From contig CM043966.1 of assembly GCA_014529385.2 (NCBI GenBank), positions 106,219,587 through 106,283,586 on the forward strand: a stretch of 64,000 nt of DNA, written 5' to 3'. The stretch is from Adiantum capillus-veneris (lineage: Eukaryota > Streptophyta > Polypodiopsida > Polypodiales > Pteridaceae). The translations under genes were made by a program, and so were the position numbers. Of this stretch, positions 10,530-23,800 are shown piece after piece. The notes under the pieces were generated by a model that ran no database searches, was not told the origin of the DNA, and saw only the letters and a program-made list of their open reading frames with translations. Position 1 is the stretch's first letter. Every line of letters starts with the position of its first letter.

Positions 10530-11690
10530 TTAAAGGGGATTATTCATTCTTCTTGATTACTAGTTACTAGGTAAATCTCTCTAGTAATTAGTATGAGTGT
10601 TCTTGCTAATGGAGCTCATTAATTGAGCATCATCTTCTTGTTTGACTTATGTGCACATCTTGGTTTGTGCTGGAGTAGTTCTTTAGAATCACAAAAAAGG
10701 GAGGAAGTGCCTTCATGAGCAGGAGGAGGAGAATTTGTTTGATGAGACACAAAAGCACAAAAAACTGAATAATAGAAAATTGCAAGTACATAGAGTAGAC
10801 GCAGGAAACCCGAGATCTGCATTGATGTAAATTCACAGGTACAAGAAGAGTGTAGCTCGTGTTAAACCTCCCGACCACCCCCAAGCTATCTCACTCTCAA
10901 TCTTGTGCACAGTTCTCAATCCTAATTGCACACTCACTCTAAGTCTCAATCACACTCTCACTTCCATTCATAATCACAATCTCAAGGCGCCATCACAATA
11001 GAATAGTCTTCTTCAGAGTATGGGGCTGTCTTCTTCACGAAAAAGTGGCTATTTTTGACCTCTCTTCAGTCTTTAGCAAAGGGGCCCAAAAATATGCTCG
11101 AAAAGAGACGTCCTGCACACAAACGCATAAGAACCGCAAAAACACATCTCACACATCGAGTCCACAATTCTCGGCCATTTTCAGTGAGCCGTAACTCCCA
11201 AACAGTTCAGAATTTGTCTAGGGCCTACTCATATGAATTCGTTTGTCTCGTCAAGTTTGCTCTTTGATAGTCTTGTGATGCAAAAAATCCATATCCTGCT
11301 CAGTTTGGCCAAAAAATTACCTGCAAGTCGCCAGTTTCTACAAAAACAACGTAAAATAGCATTTTCTCACTTTTTCCTTAATCTACGGTCTAAAACGAGT
11401 ATCAAAAGGAAGGAATCTGAAAAAACTTGAAGAAAAAATATTTTTCCTCATATTGAGGACTACGATTCCTATATACAAAACTTTTCCAAAATTTGACCTT
11501 AGCACCCTCAAAAGTAGCTCCCAAGAGGTGTCCCGGGTCAAAATTTGAAACTTCACAAAAACGATAAGAATAGAGTCCTAAACTGTGGAAATTTTTTGAA
11601 ATGAACAAACTTTGCTCCAAACAAAATATGTATCAAAACTTTGCAAAATAAGTCCTATTACAATTTGGCCCCAATTGGAACTTGGGGAGC
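10530..11690. other. Non-coding retroelement leader or debris
   Basis: Sequence between two LTR-type ends with only short, unrecognised frames. It is presumed to be internal, untranslated retroelement sequence. Confidence 0.35.
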
Positions 11691-11699
11691 ATCATTGGA

Positions 11700-12059
11700 G
11701 GCTTGAGAGTTTTGAGTGGATGTTATTCGTATAGTGTGTTTGGCTATGAGTTTTGTAGCACCTCAAAGCCATGTGAAAGGCCTCTCCATGTCATGTGCTT
11801 ATGTGTCATCCATGTTGGAAAATTGGATGATGTGTGTGCCTAGGTGGACAGATTCCATGATGTCACCAAGGCTTATGTGGATATGCTCTTTTTCCCTATT
11901 TACGAGAACTCTTTGTACTCATTTTATTGTAATTCATTCCACCTATTTTTGCATCAACACTCTCTCTCTATTGTCTTGTGTATTAGCAAATAGATTAAGT
12001 TCTTTCTCTAGTTACTTAAGCCATGAATGGCTCTCTTGTTAACCCACCATAACACATCA
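11700..12059 (+). repeat. Second 5'-type LTR end (left boundary not resolved)
   Basis: The segment ending CACATCA is followed by TTGGTATCATAGC, one base off the initiator-Met primer binding site. The 3' part (ATGAATGGCTCTCTTGTTAA) resembles the 3' part of the LTR ending at 10515 (ATGAATGGTTCCCTTTTATA). These are probably related families. It could be the 5' LTR of the gypsy element whose gag begins about 1.8 kb downstream. Confidence 0.5.
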
Positions 12060-12061
12060 AT

Positions 12062-12073
12062 TGGTATCATAGC
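12062..12073 (+). promoter_or_regulatory. Degenerate primer binding site
   Basis: TGGTATCATAGC, one mismatch to the initiator-Met site, just inside the LTR end. Confidence 0.6.
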
Positions 12074-12088
12074 TATTCCTAGATTAGC

Positions 12089-12230
12089 ATCTCCTAATCT
12101 AATTAGATCCTAGGCATCCCTTCCTATGCTAGATTTTGTGAGTTCCCTCTTTGCTCACAAAATCTCCTAATCTAATTAGATCCTAGGCATCCCCTCCTAT
12201 GCTAGATTTTGTGAGTCCCCTCTTTGCTTT
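12089..12230. repeat. 73-bp tandem duplication
   Basis: Copies at 12089-12161 and 12162-12230 share ATCTCCTAATCTAATTAGAT and GCTAGATTTTGTGAGT, with two or three substitutions. Confidence 0.9.
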
Positions 12231-12480
12231 CAAAGGCCTGCTTAATCTCTGGATTTGGTGTGTGTTTGTGTCCTGTTTTTGTGTGTGTGGGAATCACTCC
12301 CTACACCTCATAAAGTTTTTGGTCAATCAAATTAAAGCAGGTGGAGCCCCAGCTCACGAAGCACTCATTCTGGGGTGACGGATTCAACTGTCCAGTGTCC
12401 AATACATGACAAGCTTCCTGGGGCCCACTTCCTGCCCTCACGAGGCACCGCAAATCATCACCACACAAGGTTTAACCAAA

Positions 12481-12619
<139 letters not shown>

Positions 12620-13189
12620 ATTCATGAATCCTCCGGGTGCTTCCCTATCAGCACACACACAGCTCCGGGCGTACACAACATTCCTCAACTAGTTTTTTGG
12701 TTACTGCTACAACCCGCTTCACTTTTGCACGTGGCCCAGGCCCCACATGCTCTTGCCAGCAAAACACTTGCCCGATTCCAACCAACAACAAAGATGCAAA
12801 TATCAAAGTCAAAACTCCATAATGATGCTCATTATCTTTGATTATTTTTTGTCAGCTCCACAGACATTTAGCTACATTCCTTTTTTTTTGTGAAGAGATG
12901 CTTCACAATCAGTGATTGTAGTCCAAGCAATGTATGTATAAATTGATGTAACTTTGCACGAGGACTAGACACTGCCCATACATCCCGGGTAAGACCTTCC
13001 TTGCACACACAATTAAGGGTGCACCATTATGCGGGGAGAGAAGGGAGTTGACAAAGCCAGGGTTCCACACATGGCAAGCCAAAACCAAGGGTTAACTCAT
13101 GAAAAAAAATTATGGGCAATTGTAAAACCACTCACAGAGGGTGAGAGAGAGACACGACAAAGCCTAGCATGATTTGCAACCAAAGAGGA

Positions 13190-13830
13190 ACAAGAAATAG
13201 GTATTTTACTCACTTATCTGGACGACAAGTATGTGCACTATCTAGATGATTGCACCACTGTACATCAAGCAGGAATCACTTTAGAAAGACACTTTGGGGC
13301 TACTACTAAACACTATAAGGCATTAAAATGGAGCTCTATGGATTAATCATGTAGCCAAGTGAAGACTTATCATCTCTGTAAGCAGTCTCAAAATCATTTT
13401 CACACATCTTGCATACATTCAAAGCCCTGTAGATAATGAAGATCAAGTATTCGTTCTTGTCAAAGCGATACTTGATGTAGATTATGCTCAAATTGTCATT
13501 GTATTAAAAGAAAAGGACACAATACCAAATTTGGGAGATGTCATGAACTCTTTGCAACAACATAAGAGGAAGAAGAGTGAATCAAGTGGAATCTTTAATG
13601 TGGCGTCTTCTTCCAGATTCAGATCCAACATCACGAGAGGAAGAAGAGAGAATAACTTGGAATCTTTGCTATGGCGTCTTCTTCCAGATTCATATCCAAC
13701 AATTTTAAGTGCCAAATTGTGTGAGAACCAACCATCTCTCCAAAGATTGTTTTCAAGTCAACCTTTGCAAGTACTGTGGGAAAAAAAACAATTCACGTAC
13801 ATGGCTACACTGATCGTTTTTGGAACTATT
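13190..13830 (+). pseudogene. Decayed retroelement gag-like region
   Basis: Frames read RHFGATTKHYKALKWSS near 13285, then LGDVMNSLQQHKRKKSESSG near 13530, and end with LCKYCGKKNN near 13770, a partial zinc knuckle. A 71-bp direct duplication (13566-13630 and 13637-13701) lies inside. These look like gag sequence, but the superfamily is uncertain, and the frames are broken. Confidence 0.4.
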
Positions 13831-13849
13831 TAACTCAATTGCAAGCTAT

Positions 13850-15492
13850 TGAACATGTCAGCTGCCGTCGCAAGAAATTGAAGCCAAGTATATATCTGGC
13901 TTAGCACTACGAATGGTGCTGAGGTAGATGTGTTTGAACTAGATTCATTGTCAAAGACTATTAATTTGGCTCTTAATGCAGAGAAGAAGAAAGGTGGACA
14001 ACCTCTCACACCAAATAAATTGCTAACACTAACCGTAACAAGAGAGCTTATTTCTCTCCTAAATTTGACAGGAACAAACATAAAAGCCGTACCTTTCAGA
14101 GACGTAGATTTGACAACTCTGCTACAACTTCTCAACCTTATTGAAACAACAACAACAACACACATCAGCAAGACAACCAAAATTCTTCCGACCAACGTCC
14201 TAGTCAAAACTCTAATGGTAACAAAAAGGTGAAGTGTTTTAAATATTTCTAGTATGGCCAATATGCAGATAGGTCGCCAAATGGTCTTGCTAAGAGAAAT
14301 GTCCAATCCAATGGAGTCAACCGAAATCCAAACCAAAGAACTCTCAACAACAACCGTTCAAACGGTGCTACTGTTAACCTCATCGAAGATGCTAATCCCA
14401 ATGACAAGGAAGTGGAAGCTAATTACGGTGAGGAATATGATCCAGAGTATGATGACAATGATGACACATCTTGAGGTACTCCTATATCTCCTCACACTTT
14501 GTTTAAAGTGGAAGGCACAATCAAGGGTGAAAGTGTCACCATTCTTTAGATAATGGCAGTAGCCATGATTTTATTTCTGCACGATTGGAACAACACCTCT
14601 TTCTTTGAAATTTCTTCACCTCACAAAGTCAAAATTGGTACTAATAATCAACATTTAAATTGCAAAACTCAAGTCACTGTTGAAGTTTGCATTGGTGAAT
14701 TTACACAAGCACGTACATTTGTGGTAGCACCATTGCATGGTCTTGACATGATTTTGGGAATGCCATTCCGCCATGAATTTGATTTGTTGGTTAATTATAG
14801 ATAATCAAAATTTCTCCATCCAAGCAACACAAGCACATCAAAAATTTCCACTTCTCTCTCATACTCAAGCCAAACAAGCGATTCAAAAACAACGAAAAAC
14901 ATATCTGGTCCTGGTAAATCAAATTTTCGTTGAAACTGAAACTTCACATAACTCCTCACATGATGATTTTCTTTCACAATTTAAAAGTTGTTTCATGCAT
15001 GACCTGCCACTTGGAATTCCACCTTCATGCCTAGAAGATCACAAAATAAATATTATACCAGGTAGTGAACCTCCTTGTAGAGCACCTTATCGTGTAAATC
15101 CGACTACAAACAGGGAGATGCAAACTCAAATCACTGACTTGCTTGATCGAGGAATTATAAGACCTAGTAGTTCACCATATGGAGCTCTAGTACTTCTTGT
15201 TAAGAAGAAGAATGGAACCGTTTGTATGTGTATCAACTATACGGCTTAAAACAAGATCACCATCCAGAATAGATTCCCTATTCCTAGAGTGGATGTTCTG
15301 TTAGACAAACAGAAAGGGACAAACATCTTTAGCAAAATTGACCTCAAATCAGGGTATCATCAAGTCAAAATGTTTGACCAAGATGTCTATAAAGCTCCTC
15401 ACATAACACAAACATGACATTATGTATATCTTGTCATGCGATTTGGTCTAACAAATGCACCAGCCACATTCACATACATGATGAACATAATA
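13850..15492 (+). pseudogene. Gypsy element 1: gag end, protease and RT 5' half
   Basis: Gag: NLALNAEKKKGGQPLTPNKL near 13960, then a broken zinc knuckle near 14235-14290. Protease: DNGSSHDFISARLEQHL near 14555, the D-[ST]-G site and its surroundings, then LDMILGMPF near 14740. Reverse transcriptase: PYRVNPTTNREMQTQITDLL (about 15090), RGIIRPSSSPYGALVLLVKK, FSKIDLKSGYHQVKM (about 15330), MRFGLTNAPATF (about 15435). The frame breaks at 15247 and elsewhere. At 15492 the RT is cut by the insertion of another LTR element and resumes at 19522. This order (gag-PR-RT-RH-IN) is diagnostic of Ty3/gypsy. Confidence 0.85.
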
Positions 15493-15839
15493 TGTAATGG
15501 AAATTTATGTATAGATTTTCATACTTAGCACATCCACGTGGAAAAAGGCTTGATTGAACTAAGGCCTATGCAAAAGGATATAGCAATTATGTATACTTTA
15601 TTATTCAAGTGCTCTTTATAAGATTTGTCCATTGATGTCCGATCGGCCTGTTTGTATTCATGTTTGAGCATTGAAGAATCTATAAATAAATACGTGCAAG
15701 AGGAAAATGCTCACTCTTGAACGGGGGAGATTGCACCCAGTGCTTGTGTCTATTCTTCTCTCCTCTCTCTCATCTCTCCTCTCTCGTAGTGCTAATGTAG
15801 CACTCCAATCTAGGAGGTGAGTATGCACACACTCCCTCA

Positions 15840-15907
<68 letters not shown>

Positions 15908-16021
15908 ATAGCTTTGATTACATGTTTGTGGATGTGCTAAGTATGAAAATCTGTCAATTTTATGGATTGTATTATGTTGTTATTGATATTTACAGGACTC
16001 TCTGCACTCTCGTTTGTAGCA
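15493..16021 (+). repeat. 5' LTR of the nested non-coding element
   Basis: 529 bp, including a 58-bp CT microsatellite (15845-15902) that is only a short degenerate run in the partner LTR. The microsatellite therefore expanded or contracted after insertion. Confidence 0.85.
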
Positions 16022-17148
16022 CTCGTATTAGAGATGAGGCTATGCTCCAGATATTGTAGATTCAGATAATAAAAAGCTAAGTACATTTACACGATTCTAG
16101 CGTTAATCCTTCATTAATTTTTAATTAGTGGAAGAGATTGAATAAGATAGTAGAAATGATAATTTTATATTGTGAGCAAAGTTTACATAGTATTAATGTA
16201 TATATATATATATCAATAAGCACAAAAAATATCGTCATAAGATCTGCTTAGTAGTAGCAAAAGAAGAAGAGAAGCTGAAGAATTTTGTATAAAAGTTGAG
16301 AACTTTTAACACTGTTAGAACAACCTCCAAAGACTTGGGCTAGAAGTCAAAACCTACTGCTCAACAGGGAACTGAGATAAGAAACCTACCATACTCGGCA
16401 AACGTCACCGTTGCAGGAGGAGAATAATTAGGCAATTTTAATTCGTGAGAAACCACCCCACAAAGTTTTTAGGTCTTTAAACTTAAGCAAATGTTTTTCT
16501 TTATCTTCCTCTATAGTTTGCCTGTGTCGAGAATGCACAGTGCTACCAGAGCAAGAGAACGTGATGCTTTATGAAACATGTACATGACGTACAATCAACC
16601 ACCATCAATGTGCTAGGTTGTTGTCAACACCCACAACGACAATAATAGTGGCAGCTGCTATTTACTCCTGTCTGACGAGTAGCTGACAAGGACACCCTAT
16701 CAATAACGTCAGACAAAAAGTTGGAAAAACATGTGTGTCACCAACATGCATGAGAACTACTACACCAAGCCCTATTTTGAGTGGCCATCACTCCTCCAAT
16801 TCAATAGCCCAACACCATGAAATGAAACCCAATTTATTTTCACGTATAAGCCCTTGTCTCTCTCTCAGTTCTCAATCGCTAGCAGCCATCCACTCACTCT
16901 TTTTCTCTCTACCCCTTGTTGGCTACATAGGTGTACACACCCACTCTTGGTTGCCGACTACCACCAACCATATACACACTCTCTCTCTACAGTAACCAAC
17001 CAAAGCTCTCTCTGGACAACCACCACTGAACACTCTCTCTACCTCTCATCTGCAAGTGACAACACCCACACCTTTTGCCATTTGTTACCATGCAACCAAT
17101 CCTCTTGATCACAAGGTGACCGTTGGAAATCGATGAACATATCCACCA

Positions 17149-17149
<1 letters not shown>

Positions 17150-17196
<47 letters not shown>

Positions 17197-17290
17197 GACT
17201 ATCTTTCCCTCCTTCTCGACAACTGTCAAACTCCCTATCTCTCTGTGAGGCTAATTGGCTGCCACCACAAACAAGCTCAATAGCCCGCAT

Positions 17291-17344
<54 letters not shown>

Positions 17345-17461
17345 CTCAACTGTAGATGCCCACACATGATCACCTACAACGGCCAAAGTGGTGCCAACCA
17401 ACTCTCTCTTGCTCTCTTCAACCGTCATCCCTCTCTCTCGTGTTGTGGCAAACAACCATTG

Positions 17462-17518
<57 letters not shown>
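17150..17518. repeat. Three long (CT)n microsatellites
   Basis: CT runs at about 17150-17194, 17293-17341 and 17464-17518, inside the non-coding LTR element. Confidence 0.95.
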
Positions 17519-17520
<2 letters not shown>

Positions 17521-18330
17521 GTGTGAAGGGTTGATTTGACTTCTCTTGCACCATAGTAATTTGTGTGATGACTAACCTTACTAGAGTCTCACTATCATCA
17601 GCACTTTGTTTTAACAAGACTCATACATGAACATTACTATTTTCATTCTAGTGATTTTACTAGTCATTCCTATCTTCCAGGGATATGTTTACAAGTTTTT
17701 CTAACTATTTGGTTTTCTAATTTTGGTATAAACAATAAACATCCTCCATGTGCAATCAAACTCAACATGTAGTCTTTTATACAATTGTATAACTAGAGAG
17801 GCCAAGTAGTAGTGCTATTCTTTTGACATAAATTGAATTATCTTAAACAGTCTGCCATATTATTTTATTTCATAGCTTGTTTTCAACACAAAATTTACAC
17901 ATTCTGGATTTGTTAACTATATCTTGATGCAAGATGGATAGTTGCAGCTCTCTCCTATTTGTACCTCTCTCTCTACACACGCACGCACGCATGAGCGCGC
18001 GTGCACACACACACATACACACACACACTGATGTATACATTTTCAAATACACTATATTATCCATGTATGTACATCCAATACCTCCCTCCTCTTTTTAGGT
18101 TATCTTATGAGCTACAAACCCAACCATCTCTCATAATATGACTTAACATTTGCAATAAATGGTTTTATTGAGATAATTTGACATTATATAGCTCCTCATA
18201 TGAGCTAAGGTATTTTGGATTCATAAACAACAGTTTGTAAGTACTTTTCTATACTCCAAAGTGGTGTCAAACAGATAGTAAATATTTCTCTCTTTTATGC
18301 CATGTCTAATCTATTGGTCACATGTACATA

Positions 18331-18590
18331 GATTCGTTGATTTATGCAGTGTGTAAATGCTCATCCTGGTGTGGATTCACGGATTTAGGAAACACCGGTT
18401 GTCCATGTAGATCCACCGATTTAGGCAGCACAAGTGCAGATTGGTCAATTTAGGTAGCACACTGACAAATTACAGATTCATTATTTTAAACAAAATTAAA
18501 TGCAGATTCGTCGGTTTAGGCAGTATTAGTGCAGATTTGCTGATTTAGGCAGTATGTCTCATCGGTGTAGATTTTCCAGTTGAGGCAACA
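18331..18590. repeat. Degenerate minisatellite, about 8 units
   Basis: The motif GATTCGTCGATTTAGGCAGCA recurs with variation near 18331, 18374, 18410, 18439, 18475, 18505, 18534 and 18569, spaced about 29-43 bp apart. It lies within the non-coding LTR element. Confidence 0.75.
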
Positions 18591-19027
18591 CCGATCACAA
18601 ACTCATGCTATAGTGGCTGGCCACCACTGTCCTTAGTATGATTTTGTTAACCCGAGTATATATTGAAAGTAACTTGGATTTGGAGTTATATTTGAAAATG
18701 GATTTGGAATTGGTATACGATGACTTCTTGTTGCGACAATGTTTATCCAATTGGACTTGACATATATGAAAATTGATGATGAGTGTGTCCAATGACATCT
18801 TGAATCATCAGGATGATATGACATTTATTGCTTATTCTAGTGGTATGGGACACTAGAATATGCAATATGTGGATGAGGACAGACATAAACAAATTGTCTA
18901 AATTTATGAAATTTTCTTTCAATACATGATATTTTGGCCATAAGATACTAACCATTGTTTTTTAACAAGTTTGATTTGCAAATACTTATCTTCGCAATGA
19001 GGACAATTGCTTTATAACGGAGAGGTA

Positions 19028-19521
19028 TGTAATGGAAATTGATATATAGATTTTTGTCGTAGCTAACAGGTGGAAAAAGGATTGATCAAACTAAGGCCTA
19101 TTCAAAAGGATATAGCAATTATGTATACTCTATTATTCAAGTGCTCTTTATGAGCTTTGGCCATTTATGTCTGATCGGCCAGTTTGTATGCATTTTTGAG
19201 AATTGAAGAATCTATAAATAAATACGTACAGGAGGGAAATGCTCACTCTTGCATGATGGGGGAAGATTGCACCCAATTCTTGTGTCTATTCTTCTCTCCT
19301 CCCTCACCTCTCCTCTCTCACAGTGCTGATGTAGCACTCCACTATAGGAGGTGCATCTGCACGCGCTCCCTCACTCTATCTTTCTCTCCGTCTCTCTCTT
19401 TTAGCGTATATCTTTGATTATGTGCTTGTTGATGTGCCAGGTATGCATATCTGTCAATTTCATGGATTTTATAATGTTATTCTTAATATTTGCAGGGCTT
19501 TTCGCGCTCCCGTTTGTAGCA
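19028..19521 (+). repeat. 3' LTR of the nested non-coding element
   Basis: 494 bp. It ends directly before the resumed gypsy RT frame at 19522. Confidence 0.85.
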
Positions 19522-20267
19522 TAATTTTCATTGACCATCAAGATTTTGTGATTGTATTCTTTGATGATATTATTATATTCAATAAAACGGAACAAGAGCA
19601 TAAAGAGCACTTAACACGTGTATTCGATTTGATTGCACACAACCACTTGTATCTGAATTTTGAAAAGAGTTCATTTTTTCAATTTGAAATTGAATATTTG
19701 GGACACATTGTATCGAGCAAGGGAATACATCTAGACCCCAAGAAAATTGAAGGCCATTAAGTCATGGCCTAGACCGAAAAAAATTTATGAACATTGTTCT
19801 TTTATTGGTCTATGCAGTTATTACAGGAAGTTTATACGTAACTTTGCTTACAAATCTCACTACCTCACTCTCATATTAAAGAAAAATTCTCCTTGTGCAT
19901 AGTCTGACTTGCAAGAAAGTTCCTTTAATGCACTCAAGGACTCTTTAATAAATGCACCAATACTGCAATTGCCTAATTTTGATCGACCATTCTTTGTCGT
20001 AGTAGTCATTGATGCTAGTGGAAAAGGTATTGGTGCAGTCCTTATGCAAGATAACCATTCACTCACTTTTGAAAGTCGTAAATTCAAAACTTCTAAATCA
20101 AAGTTCTATACGTATGATAAAGAATTGACTGCTATTGTACATGCCTTGAAAGTTTGGAAATACTATTTAATGGGTGTTGATTTAATTATCAAAACTGGTC
20201 AACAAAGTATCAAGTACTTACTGTCTCAACACTTAATAGATGATATACATATTCAGTGGGCCGCATA
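19522..20267 (+). pseudogene. Gypsy element 1: RT 3' half and RNase H
   Basis: The reading resumes as IDHQDFVIVFFDDIIIFNKT (the polymerase DD is near 19562), then LYLNFEKSSFFQFEIEYLGH, then SWPRPK and LCSYYRKFI in a shifted frame. RNase H follows: FVVVVIDASGKGIGAVLMQ (about 20000) and YTYDKELTAIVHALKVWKYY (about 20110). It stops at IQWAA, where the young copia element is inserted, and resumes at 25446. A 112-residue ORF starting at 19422 spans the LTR end and this RT. That is a chimera of the insertion, not a gene. Confidence 0.85.
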
Positions 20268-20494
20268 TGTTACCATATACATGTGGTAGTGATGTGTGTG
20301 AACACACTAGGACCGCCGGGGCATTTTTCCCCTCTTTAGGAGGTTTTTTCCCCCGTGCATTGTATATACGCCCATCACTCTAGGGCTATCAATCTTTCCA
20401 TTGCACACTAAGGAATACACTCTCTATTGTGTACCTTGAGCTTCCTTCGTCTTCTCCAAGCTGTGTGTGTTTCTCTGCAACCCTAATTCCAACA
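20268..20494 (+). repeat. 5' LTR of the young copia element
   Basis: 227 bp. It differs from the 3' LTR only at one C/T position in the CATTTTTCCCC tract near 20327. Confidence 0.95.
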
Positions 20495-20496
20495 AT

Positions 20497-20508
20497 TGGT
20501 ATCAGAGC
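20497..20508 (+). promoter_or_regulatory. Primer binding site, initiator-Met tRNA
   Basis: TGGTATCAGAGC, two bases after the LTR, perfectly matching the usual plant site. Confidence 0.93.
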
Positions 20509-20856
20509 AGGTCACGTCCTCCCGGGCTTAGTCGCCAGCTGCTCCAGCACACGCCTGCTCACTTTCTCGGATTTCAGTGAGCTTTGGCGAGCGTTCGCAG
20601 GTCGACAAATATTTTGGGTGAGCTCGAAGAGTACGGTCTGCTCAGAATTTTGATTTGGGCTCATTTCGGCCTCCGTTTCCACTACGGGCAGTACTGCACA
20701 GGCTATTTCGTCATTTTGTGCAGATTTTCTGTCAGTGCCGTTTTCTGCATAACAGGTGCCTTATAGTCTTCTACGGATTGTGCTATATAGCACAAGTTGT
20801 TCCCGCTCCATTTCTCCTATTTTCGGGCAGTTTTCACATCAGGTGCAGCATTTACC

Positions 20857-23800
20857 ATGGCTGACAACAACAACACAGATGTGTTCAAGATGTTTGCTGC
20901 TGAGGACAGGTTGGATGGGGACAACTACCCTATGTGGGCTTATATGATGCAACATGTTCTTGTGTCAAAAGGTGTCTGGAACATTGTGCAGGGCATTGAT
21001 GTACGTCCTGGTTCTGAAGATGTAGGCGATGTTGAGGATGTTGCAGGTCTTGCTGCAAGGATTGCAGCTGTTAGAGTTGTTTTGCCTACAGCAGAACAAG
21101 CTCGTTGGGATGTTAAGGATGCGCAGGCTCATGCATTGATTGCGTTGTCTGTGAAGCGCACCATTATTCCTCACATCCGTTCAGCAAAATCTGCAAAACA
21201 GGCTTGGGATATTCTAGCAGGTCTTTATGCAAGCCGCAATGAGGCTAAAATTGCTTTGCTGCGTAAAGAGCTAGAGTCGAAGATTATGCATGAGTAAGAT
21301 GATATGGACACTTTCCTTGCTAGTGTCAAGGATATCAATGAGCAACTCATTTCTGCAGGTGAAGTCATTTCTGACAGTTCCCTTGTGCAGACTGTTCTTG
21401 ATGCCTTACCAGATTCCTACCAGACTTTTGCTAGTACTTGGAGACTGATGACCCAAGGAAATCCTGAAGTTGTCAAGTTTGATGCATTATGCACATTGCT
21501 GTTGCAAGAGTCACTTTCTAGAAAAAACAGGACTAGGCAGCGTGCAGTTGAACAGGCTTTTATTGCTTCTCAAAGAAAGGGTGGTAACAGTAATGCAGCC
21601 ACTTCTTATGGTTCTGCTGCGAGTGGCAAAAATTATGTTCCTAATGCTTCTGCTGGCAGCACTTCGTCTGGCAATTCTGGTGATAAGGGCAAAAAGAAGA
21701 TGCGTTGCCATTATTGTAAAGCCAATGATCACTTGATCAAGTCGTGTCCTAAGTTGAAGGCCAAAGAGGCTAAGAAGAAAGAGGGTGGTTCCACTGCAAA
21801 TGCTGGTTCCACTACAAATGCAGCCATTGTTGAGTCTTCTGTGAAAGGAGATTGTGATGCTGATGTTGATGCAGAATGGGCTTTTAGCGCAGAGTGCACT
21901 TACAATCCTGCTGTCCATGATGCATGCTTGTCAGTTGCTGTAGATTCACATGTGTGGTATTTCGACAGTGGTGCTACAAAGCACATTACCTCACATCGTG
22001 AATTGTTTACCTCTCTCGAGTCTGTCCCTCATGGGAATTCAGTCACTTGTGCCAACAACGCCTCTTATCCAGTTCAGGGAGTTGGAAAGATTGTGCTCAC
22101 TGCTGCTAATGGCAGTTCCTTCACACTTGTTGATGCACTTTATGTACCTGGGATCAAGAAGAATCTATTGTCTGTATCCGCACTTGCTAGACTTGGACTT
22201 GTAGTCAAATTTGTGGATGACAGATGTACAGTTCATGATCTCAGTTTTGGTGATGAAATTGTTGCATCTGGGCTTTTGTGCCGTGGGCTGTATAAGCTCA
22301 CTTTGTATGACAAGTGTGGACAAAATTTTGCAAATGCTGTTGCAGATTCAAGGGCTATTTCAGATGCAAAACTTTGGCATGCACGTTTTGGTCATCTGAA
22401 TTTTGCCAGTTTGCTACGTTTGCAGAAATCTGATATGGTTGCTTCTTTGCCGCCTCTTGAAGCACCTATCAAACATGTTTGTGAAGGCTGTATTCTGGGT
22501 AAAATGCAGCGTTCTAAGTTTCCAAAGGATGGTTCAGTTAGGGCAACATGCAGGTTGCAGCTTGTGCATAGTGATGTTTGTGGGCCCATGCAAACTCCGT
22601 CCTTGGGCAATTACCTGTACTTCGTGACTTTCATTGATGATTACTCCAGGCATGCATGGGTATTTCCGCTTAAAGCAGAGTCCGAAGTTTTTATGTGCTT
22701 CAAACAATTTTTGGCTATGGCTGAAAATGTCTCAAAATGTACTATGGGCACCCTCCGTTCCGATCGAGGGGGGGAGTATATGTCTCATGAATTTAATGCA
22801 TTTCTGGCTAGTCGTGGGATAAAACACCAATGTACAGTGCCTTATACACCTCAGCAAAATGGTGTTGCTGAGAGGAAAAACAGGTCACTAACGGAAATGG
22901 CACGATGTATGGTCAAAAGTCAAGCTTTGCCGCATTCTTTTTGGCTTGAGGCCATCATGTGTGCCACTTATGTACTTAACAGGTGTCCTACGAAAGCTTT
23001 GCAGTCTATTAATCCATATGAAGCATGGCATGATAGAAAACCTTCTATTGAGCACATGCGTGTTTTTGGCTGTTTGGCATATGCTTTGGTGCCACAAGTG
23101 CAGCGCAGAAAATTGGATGATAAGGCTGTCAAATGTATTTTTGTTGGTTATAGTGCTGAAAGCAAAGGTTACAGGTTGTATCATCCGCAAACAAAACGTA
23201 TTTTGGTTTCACGGGATGTAGTGTTTGTGGAAGATTCTGTTCAACCCTTGCTGTCATGTACTAGAGACAGTAATGTAAGCTCACAGGACATTTATGACAC
23301 TTTGTTGCCTCTTTTCAGTGGTGGAAATACGAATGTAAGTTCCAATGAGGCAAATGTACAACCTATGGGGGTTTCTGAAAATGTTTTAGAACAGCCTATT
23401 ACTGATGCAGATGTACATGATGTACTTGATGAGGAAAGGGCTGAAAATGAGCAGGCTAGAGGTATGCCAAAATGGCTGGTGCACACTTTGCGTGACAGTA
23501 AATTGGATGCACCTTTATCTAGTCGTACTCGTTCAGGCTCTCGCCATGCATCTTATGCATCAGATTGTTATGCTTTGGCTGTGTCTAGTTTACATGATGT
23601 TGAGGAGCCTCTGTCTTTTGATGAAGCACAGAATTCAGAAAATTGGATTGCTGCCATGAAATCAGAATATGATGCACTTATAGAGAATGACACATGGACT
23701 TTATGTGATTTGCCTCCTGGCAAAAAGGCCATTGGTACAAAGTGGGTTTACAAGTTGAAACACAAGCCGGATGGTGAGATCGATCGCCATAAGGCTCGAC

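Larger units (their letters stand above)
15493..19521 (+). mobile_element. Non-coding LTR retrotransposon nested in gypsy element 1
   Basis: Direct repeats 15493-16021 and 19028-19521 share TGTAATGGAAATT at the start and CGTTTGTAGCA at the end. Both contain TCTATAAATAAATACGT, a TATA-like signal. The interior (3 kb) has no gag or pol frame, only several long CT runs and a degenerate minisatellite. A purine tract (GGAGAGG) precedes the right LTR, so the element points to the plus strand. Flanks are TAATA and TAATT, a 5-bp target duplication with one mismatch. Joining the flanks restores the host RT reading, so the insertion site is certain. No recognisable primer binding site follows the left LTR. 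It would need proteins from another element to move. Confidence 0.85.

Noticed and set aside
15486-15492. Alternative LTR boundary TA...AG with perfect CATAA target duplication
   Set aside because: It would give a perfect 5-bp duplication, but LTRs start TG and end CA almost without exception, so the TG...CA boundary with one mismatch was preferred.
19422-19760. 112-residue ORF as a gene
   Set aside because: It begins inside the 3' LTR of the nested element and runs into gypsy RT; the start is a chimera.
21295-21297. Programmed readthrough stop between gag and pol
   Set aside because: The stop lies in the N-terminal half of gag, before the zinc knuckle, not at a gag-pol boundary. I see no readthrough context, so a simple mutation is more likely.
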